Notes under the pieces: model-generated
Seen by the model: the letters and a program-made list of their open reading frames with translations, nothing else
The model's database searches: none
Told to the model about the DNA's origin: nothing
Translations under genes and position numbers: made by a program
From: an uncultured Eubacteriales bacterium
GTDB lineage: Bacteria; Bacillota; Clostridia; Oscillospirales; RGIG7773
Length of the DNA stretch: 9,511 bases
Direction: 5' to 3'
Assembly (NCBI GenBank): GCA_934541205.1
Contig: CAKTDK010000061.1
Span: 1 to 9,511, forward strand
In this document: positions 6,897 to 9,511 of the stretch, in pieces
Numbering within the stretch: position 1 is the stretch's first letter
How the letters are laid out: the number at the start of each line of letters is the position of its first letter

Positions 6897-7394
6897 ATGA
6901 AAAAAATAGATGAAAACGGCAAGCTTTTTGGTAAAATAAGCGTGCTAGACCTTGCTTTTATACTTTGTATTATTCTTTTGGCAGTATTTGCTTTTTTAAA
7001 AATCGGAGTAAACAAAAATCACTTATTTGTGGAAAAAACCGAATATACTGCAACATACAAAGTTACAGGTGCAAAAAAATCTATTGTAGAATCTCTTTCG
7101 TTAAACGATAAAGTCTACAGCGCAGACAACAACTCTTATATAGGAAAAATAGAGAAAATTGATACTTCACCGGCAAAAATAATAACCGAAACCTCTGACG
7201 GAAAAGCGGTATCATACCAGTCTCCGTATAAATATGATATTTTGATTACAGTATCCCATAATGGTTATAAAGACGAAACCAAAGGTCTTGTTATAAATAA
7301 GGGCTATGACATTCAGCCAAATTCGGAGAAAAAAATATATACAAGATATACTTCTTTCATCAGTACGGTTATTGACATAAAAGCTAAAAATTAA
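6897..7394 (+). CDS. DUF4330 family membrane-anchored protein (copy 2)
   Basis: This 165-residue paralogue of the preceding gene starts MKKIDENGKLFGKISVLD, which lines up closely with copy 1, and has one membrane segment (about 18-36). The outside domain has TATYKV, then a DKVY motif near residue 77 and YIGKIEKID, matching GDKVY and MGEII of copy 1. ATG at 6897 is one base after the copy 1 stop and follows a strong AGGAGG (6882-6887) at 9 bases. A longer frame opening at 6852 lies inside copy 1 and is unlikely. The pair looks like a tandem duplication that has diverged widely, so the two products may have separate roles or pair with each other. No terminator hairpin is evident after the stop, so reading into HPr is possible. 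Confidence 0.82.
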   Translation: MKKIDENGKLFGKISVLDLAFILCIILLAVFAFLKIGVNKNHLFVEKTEYTATYKVTGAKKSIVESLSLNDKVYSADNNSYIGKIEKIDTSPAKIITETSDGKAVSYQSPYKYDILITVSHNGYKDETKGLVINKGYDIQPNSEKKIYTRYTSFISTVIDIKAKN

Positions 7395-7428
7395 TTTTTA
7401 TATATCAAAAATATGTTAAAAAACACCG

Positions 7429-7457
7429 TTGACTATACAAGAAAAATAAAGTACTCT
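7429..7457 (+). promoter_or_regulatory. Possible promoter of the HPr gene
   Basis: TTGACT (7429-7434) is followed after 17 bases by TACTCT (7452-7457), a good -35 with a weak -10. It lies about 48 bases upstream of the HPr start. The -10 overlaps the inverted repeat at 7454-7468. Confidence 0.4.
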
Positions 7458-7468
7458 ATTTTATAGAG
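7454..7468. repeat. Perfect 6-bp inverted repeat in the HPr promoter region
   Basis: CTCTAT and ATAGAG are separated by TTT, giving a 15-base palindrome that covers the end of the putative -10 and the expected transcription start. It could be an operator or a small leader hairpin. It may also be chance, since the arms are short. Confidence 0.4.
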
Positions 7469-7504
7469 AATGGTTAAAATTTTGTGTATAAAAGGAGCGA
7501 TTAT

Positions 7505-7768
7505 ATGTACTCAAAAGACGTTACTATAACTAATCAAGTTGGATTACATGCAAGACCCGCTACATTTTTTATTCAGAAAGCAAACGAATTTAAATCTTCT
7601 ATTTGGGTTGAAAAGGAAGAAAGAAGAGTTAACGCAAAAAGCCTTTTGGGTGTTTTGTCTCTTGGAATTACAAAAGACTCTTCAATTACTATCATTGCAG
7701 ACGGAGCTGATGAAGAAATTGCAGTAAACAGTCTTGTATCACTTGTTCAATCAGGCTTTGAAGAATAA
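7505..7768 (+). CDS. ptsH: HPr phosphocarrier protein of the PTS
   Basis: HPr is the small cytosolic protein that passes phosphate from Enzyme I to the sugar-specific PTS permeases. In Bacillota it also mediates catabolite repression through CcpA. The 87-residue product has standard length. The catalytic site GLHARP gives His15 and Arg17, and VNAKSLLGVLSLGI gives Ser46, the site used by HPr kinase/phosphorylase. His15 rules out the Crh paralogue, which lacks it. ATG at 7505 is chosen because AAAGGAG (7491-7497) lies 7 bases upstream; an in-frame upstream ATG at 7484 lacks such a site. No other PTS gene is in the window, so the symbol reflects family identity. It may be only one of several HPr-like genes in the genome. 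Confidence 0.95.
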   Translation: MYSKDVTITNQVGLHARPATFFIQKANEFKSSIWVEKEERRVNAKSLLGVLSLGITKDSSITIIADGADEEIAVNSLVSLVQSGFEE

Positions 7769-7782
7769 TAGATAAAATACTG

Positions 7783-7812
7783 CGGCATGGTAAAAACTGT
7801 GCCGTATTTCTT
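7783..7812 (+). terminator. Probable intrinsic terminator after HPr
   Basis: CGGCATGG (7783-7790) pairs with CTGTGCCG (7797-7804) over 8 bp including two G-U pairs, with loop TAAAAA, followed by TATTTCTTT. The T tract is interrupted, so termination may be partial. The right arm also takes part in a second, alternative hairpin. Confidence 0.55.
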
Positions 7813-7821
7813 TATACGGTA
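7800..7821 (+). promoter_or_regulatory. Alternative hairpin just upstream of the lipoprotein ribosome binding site
   Basis: TGCCGTAT (7800-7807) pairs with ATACGGTA (7814-7821), with one G-U pair and loop TTCTTT. It shares 7800-7804 with the preceding terminator stem, so both cannot form at once. It ends 3 bases before the Shine-Dalgarno CGGAGG (7825-7830). Confidence 0.45.
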
Positions 7822-7835
7822 TCTCGGAGGTTTTT

Positions 7836-8231
7836 ATGAAAAAATTTTTATTATATTTATTAACTTTAATTTGTATACTCGGCTGTTTTTCCGGATGTAA
7901 ACAAAACGACCTTAATAAAAAAGACGACAAAACCGAGTCATATTATGTAGATAACCACTGGAGCATGTACTATGAAGATTTAAACGAAACTAAATCCATT
8001 ACCGTTTCAGAAGTAACAGGAGAAAATATCGCGTTTTCTTTTGAAACCGGAGCTATGAAAGGCTCTCTCGATATAAAAATAAAAGATGATAAAGGAAATA
8101 TCTGCTATCAGAAAACAGATATCAAAACTTCAAAATTTACTGAAACAATTTCTAATCCGGGTAAATTTACCGTTGAAGTTACAGGAAAAAATCATCAGGG
8201 ATATTTTTCAATTTTATGGAACGGAAAATAA
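7836..8231 (+). CDS. Small putative lipoprotein, function unknown
   Basis: I do not recognise the family. The 131-residue product starts with a signal peptide, MKKFLLYLLTLICILGC, followed by FSGC, with the probable lipidated cysteine at Cys21; Phe at -3 is slightly off consensus. Cys17 after ILG is a second candidate. The next 20 residues are a charged linker (KQNDLNKKDDKTES). The remainder reads as a small beta-rich domain: SITVSEVTGENIAFSFE, GSLDIKIKDDKGNICY, and PGKFTVEVTGKNHQGYFSILW at the end. This alternation resembles a beta-sandwich such as those binding ligands or sugars at the cell surface, but that is inference. CGGAGG lies 5 bases before the ATG. A strong terminator follows at once, so it is the last gene of its transcript. 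Confidence 0.8.
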   Translation: MKKFLLYLLTLICILGCFSGCKQNDLNKKDDKTESYYVDNHWSMYYEDLNETKSITVSEVTGENIAFSFETGAMKGSLDIKIKDDKGNICYQKTDIKTSKFTETISNPGKFTVEVTGKNHQGYFSILWNGK

Positions 8232-8243
8232 ATCTTTAAAAAC

Positions 8244-8281
8244 AAAACCTCTTTGGATGCCATGTATCCAAAGAGGTTTTT
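8244..8281. terminator. Strong bidirectional intrinsic terminator
   Basis: AAAACCTCTTTGGAT (8244-8258) and ATCCAAAGAGGTTTT (8266-8280) form a perfect 15-bp stem with a 7-base loop. On the plus strand the stem ends in TTTTT; on the minus strand it ends in TTTTGTTTTT. It lies 12 bases after the lipoprotein stop, between convergent genes, so it can stop transcription from both sides. Confidence 0.92.
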
Positions 8282-8287
8282 GATTAA

Positions 8288-8318
8288 TAAAAAATTCTAA
8301 AAACCAAGTTAGAATCTT
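8288..8318 (-). terminator. Weak AT-rich hairpin, possible terminator of the PHP gene
   Basis: ATTCTAA (8294-8300) and TTAGAAT (8309-8315) form a 7-bp stem with an 8-base loop. On the minus strand it is followed by TTTTTTATT. It is 50 bases past the PHP stop and just before the stronger bidirectional terminator. The stem is weak, so it may contribute little. Confidence 0.4.
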
Positions 8319-8367
8319 TAAAAAATATAATGTTTCGGATAAATTTTACTAAAATAATAATTTTTCC

Positions 8368-9150
8368 TTATTTTAAACAAAATTTATCTGTTTCTTCAAG
8401 ATTAAGAGTATTAATTATAAATTCGAACTTTTCTTTCACATCGAAATCCCGCAAATGATGCGCATCACTTCCCAAATAAAATTTACAGCCGCACTGTTTT
8501 GCAATTCTATAGGGGCGAAATACTCTCTCCAAATCCTTTTTTTCGTATTTCAAAGCAGGAAAGTTCAGTTCTACTCCTATACCCTTATTAGCTGTTTCTT
8601 TAAATATATCCTCAAAATCTTTATCCGAAATCAAATCTATTACGTTCAAATGTGCTTCCCAATCCGAAACATCAATAGCAGTACAAGTAATATGCGCCAC
8701 ACCTACTTTTTTAAAAGGCAAATTACTGTTAAGTAATTTATAATATCTTTCCATCCAAAACTTTGCTCGCGCAGCAGCGCCCGGTTCTTTCGGCGGATAC
8801 ATATGCATATGCGTAGTGGGTACTATAATAAAATCAAATTTATCAATATATTTTTCACTGATACCTATATTTCCTTCTATATCCATATCCGTTTCACAGC
8901 CAAATAAAAATTCAATACCATCTGTCTGAGGCAAAGGCAATGCTGAAGATACATGTGAATAATTTTGAATATCATAAAAACTGTTTTTATTTAAAATATT
9001 TTCATCCCAAAAATGATCAGTTAAAATAATTTTTTTAAAATCATTTTCAACAGCATATTTTAAAATGTTTAAAGTTGTTTGTTCAGCGTCGTTTGAACAA
9101 ACTGACAAATGAGAATGAATATGAAAATCATGGTCAATTAAAAATTTCAT
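8368..9150 (-). CDS. PHP-domain metal-dependent phosphohydrolase
   Basis: The PHP domain binds a cluster of metal ions and hydrolyses phosphoesters; members include histidinol phosphatase and nucleoside or nucleotide phosphatases. The 260-residue protein has the metal ligands in order: His10-x-His12 in DFHIHSHLS, Asp45-His46 in ILTDH, Glu86 in GCETDMD, His114 and His116 in TTHMHM, His153 in VAHI, and Asp229 with His231 in LGSDAHH. The set looks complete, so an active enzyme is likely. Substrate is not determinable; there is no his gene nearby, so histidinol phosphate is only one option. ATG at 9150 is chosen because AAGGAG lies about 7 bases upstream; an upstream in-frame ATG at 9171 would place that site inside the gene. 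It follows the MTA/SAH nucleosidase by 74 bases on the same strand, possibly in one operon. Confidence 0.88.
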   Translation of the reverse strand: MKFLIDHDFHIHSHLSVCSNDAEQTTLNILKYAVENDFKKIILTDHFWDENILNKNSFYDIQNYSHVSSALPLPQTDGIEFLFGCETDMDIEGNIGISEKYIDKFDFIIVPTTHMHMYPPKEPGAAARAKFWMERYYKLLNSNLPFKKVGVAHITCTAIDVSDWEAHLNVIDLISDKDFEDIFKETANKGIGVELNFPALKYEKKDLERVFRPYRIAKQCGCKFYLGSDAHHLRDFDVKEKFEFIINTLNLEETDKFCLK

Positions 9151-9224
9151 AATATTTCTCCTTCTGCCCATAACAAATAATTAAATGATTATTTTACATA
9201 TTGTCATTTTATAAAATTAAAGAA

Positions 9225-9511
9225 TTATCTTATCATTTCAAGAACAATCTTACAGCTTATTTCAGCCGCCTTTTTCTCAAACAAATCATAATTCATTTCT
9301 CCCTCATCATCAGCCTCATCGGAAATACTTCTTAAAATAATGCATGGCATATCATTGAGACTACAAACATGAGCTATTGCTGTGCTTTCCATATCAACGC
9401 ACAAAGGATGATGCTTATTTATAAGCTGTTCTTTGATTTTATTATCGCTTATAAACTGATCTCCCGTTACTATTTTACCTGTTTTAAATGAAATATTTAA
9501 GTCTTTACAGC
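9225..9511 (-). CDS. mtnN: 5'-methylthioadenosine/S-adenosylhomocysteine nucleosidase, C-terminal part (start lies beyond the right edge)
   Basis: MTA/SAH nucleosidase hydrolyses methylthioadenosine and S-adenosylhomocysteine to adenine and a thioribose product, recycling methionine and removing inhibitory by-products. I translated the visible 94 codons by hand. The chain shows KIVTGDQFIS, then VDMESTAIAHVC holding the ribose-binding Met-Glu pair, then ILRSISDEAD with the catalytic Asp of the SISD motif, and ends ..VLEMIR. These are the C-terminal signatures of the Pfs/MtnN branch of the NP-I superfamily. Many members read MEGAA or METAS where this one reads MESTA, a mild variation. A related futalosine or other NP-I nucleosidase cannot be fully excluded without the N-terminus. 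Low G+C codons match the central genes, unlike the related deoD at the left. Confidence 0.87.
   Translation of the reverse strand, partial: CKDLNISFKTGKIVTGDQFISDNKIKEQLINKHHPLCVDMESTAIAHVCSLNDMPCIILRSISDEADDEGEMNYDLFEKKAAEISCKIVLEMIR

Noticed and set aside
8339..8389. GATAAATTTT and AAAATTTATC inverted pair around the end of the PHP gene
   Set aside because: The arms are AT-only except for one base each, the loop is over 30 bases, and one arm lies in coding sequence.
1..9511. CRISPR array, tRNA, rRNA, riboswitch, insertion sequence or phage genes
   Set aside because: I looked for regular spaced repeats, tRNA arms, transposase or integrase motifs and known leader structures and saw none.

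Overview
The window looks like a chromosome segment of a low-GC, Gram-positive anaerobe of the class Clostridia. The evidence is family content (DUF4364 and DUF4330 proteins, clostridial-type MurJ, HPr with a regulatory Ser46), strong AGGAGG-type ribosome binding sites, and AT-rich codon use (ATA, AGA, TTA). No genus can be assigned from the sequence alone.

Layout. Positions 1-1040 (minus strand) hold a partial deoC and a complete deoD, both nucleoside-salvage genes. This block is clearly richer in GC than the rest: four 60-base blocks counted by hand total 111/240 G+C, against 54/180 in three blocks elsewhere. Positions 1058-2746 (minus) form a compact operon of a DUF4364 putative winged-helix protein, a GNAT acetyltransferase and an MgtC/SapB membrane protein, reading directly into deoD. 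Positions 2747-2970 are a divergent promoter region. Positions 2971-7394 (plus) are a tight four-gene envelope operon: MurJ flippase, a long O-antigen-ligase-like polymerase/ligase, and two tandem DUF4330 single-pass membrane proteins. HPr (7505-7768) and a small lipoprotein (7836-8231) follow on the plus strand. A strong bidirectional terminator then separates them from converging minus-strand genes: a PHP-domain metallohydrolase (8368-9150) and a partial MTA/SAH nucleosidase (9225-9511).

How the genes may work together. The plus-strand operon has a lipid-linked precursor flippase, a polymerase/ligase and two membrane-anchored extracytoplasmic proteins, but no glycosyltransferases. It could be the export and assembly end of a surface-glycan pathway whose sugars are made elsewhere. 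The minus-strand genes at both ends are nucleoside metabolism: purine nucleoside phosphorolysis and deoxyribose-5-phosphate cleavage on the left, MTA/SAH recycling on the right.

Main points for a second look: the abrupt composition change at the mgtC/deoD junction (transfer, allelic replacement or assembly chimera); the flippase/ligase/DUF4330 operon; a roughly 20-residue repeat in the ligase N-terminal extension; and two mutually exclusive hairpins between HPr and the lipoprotein.
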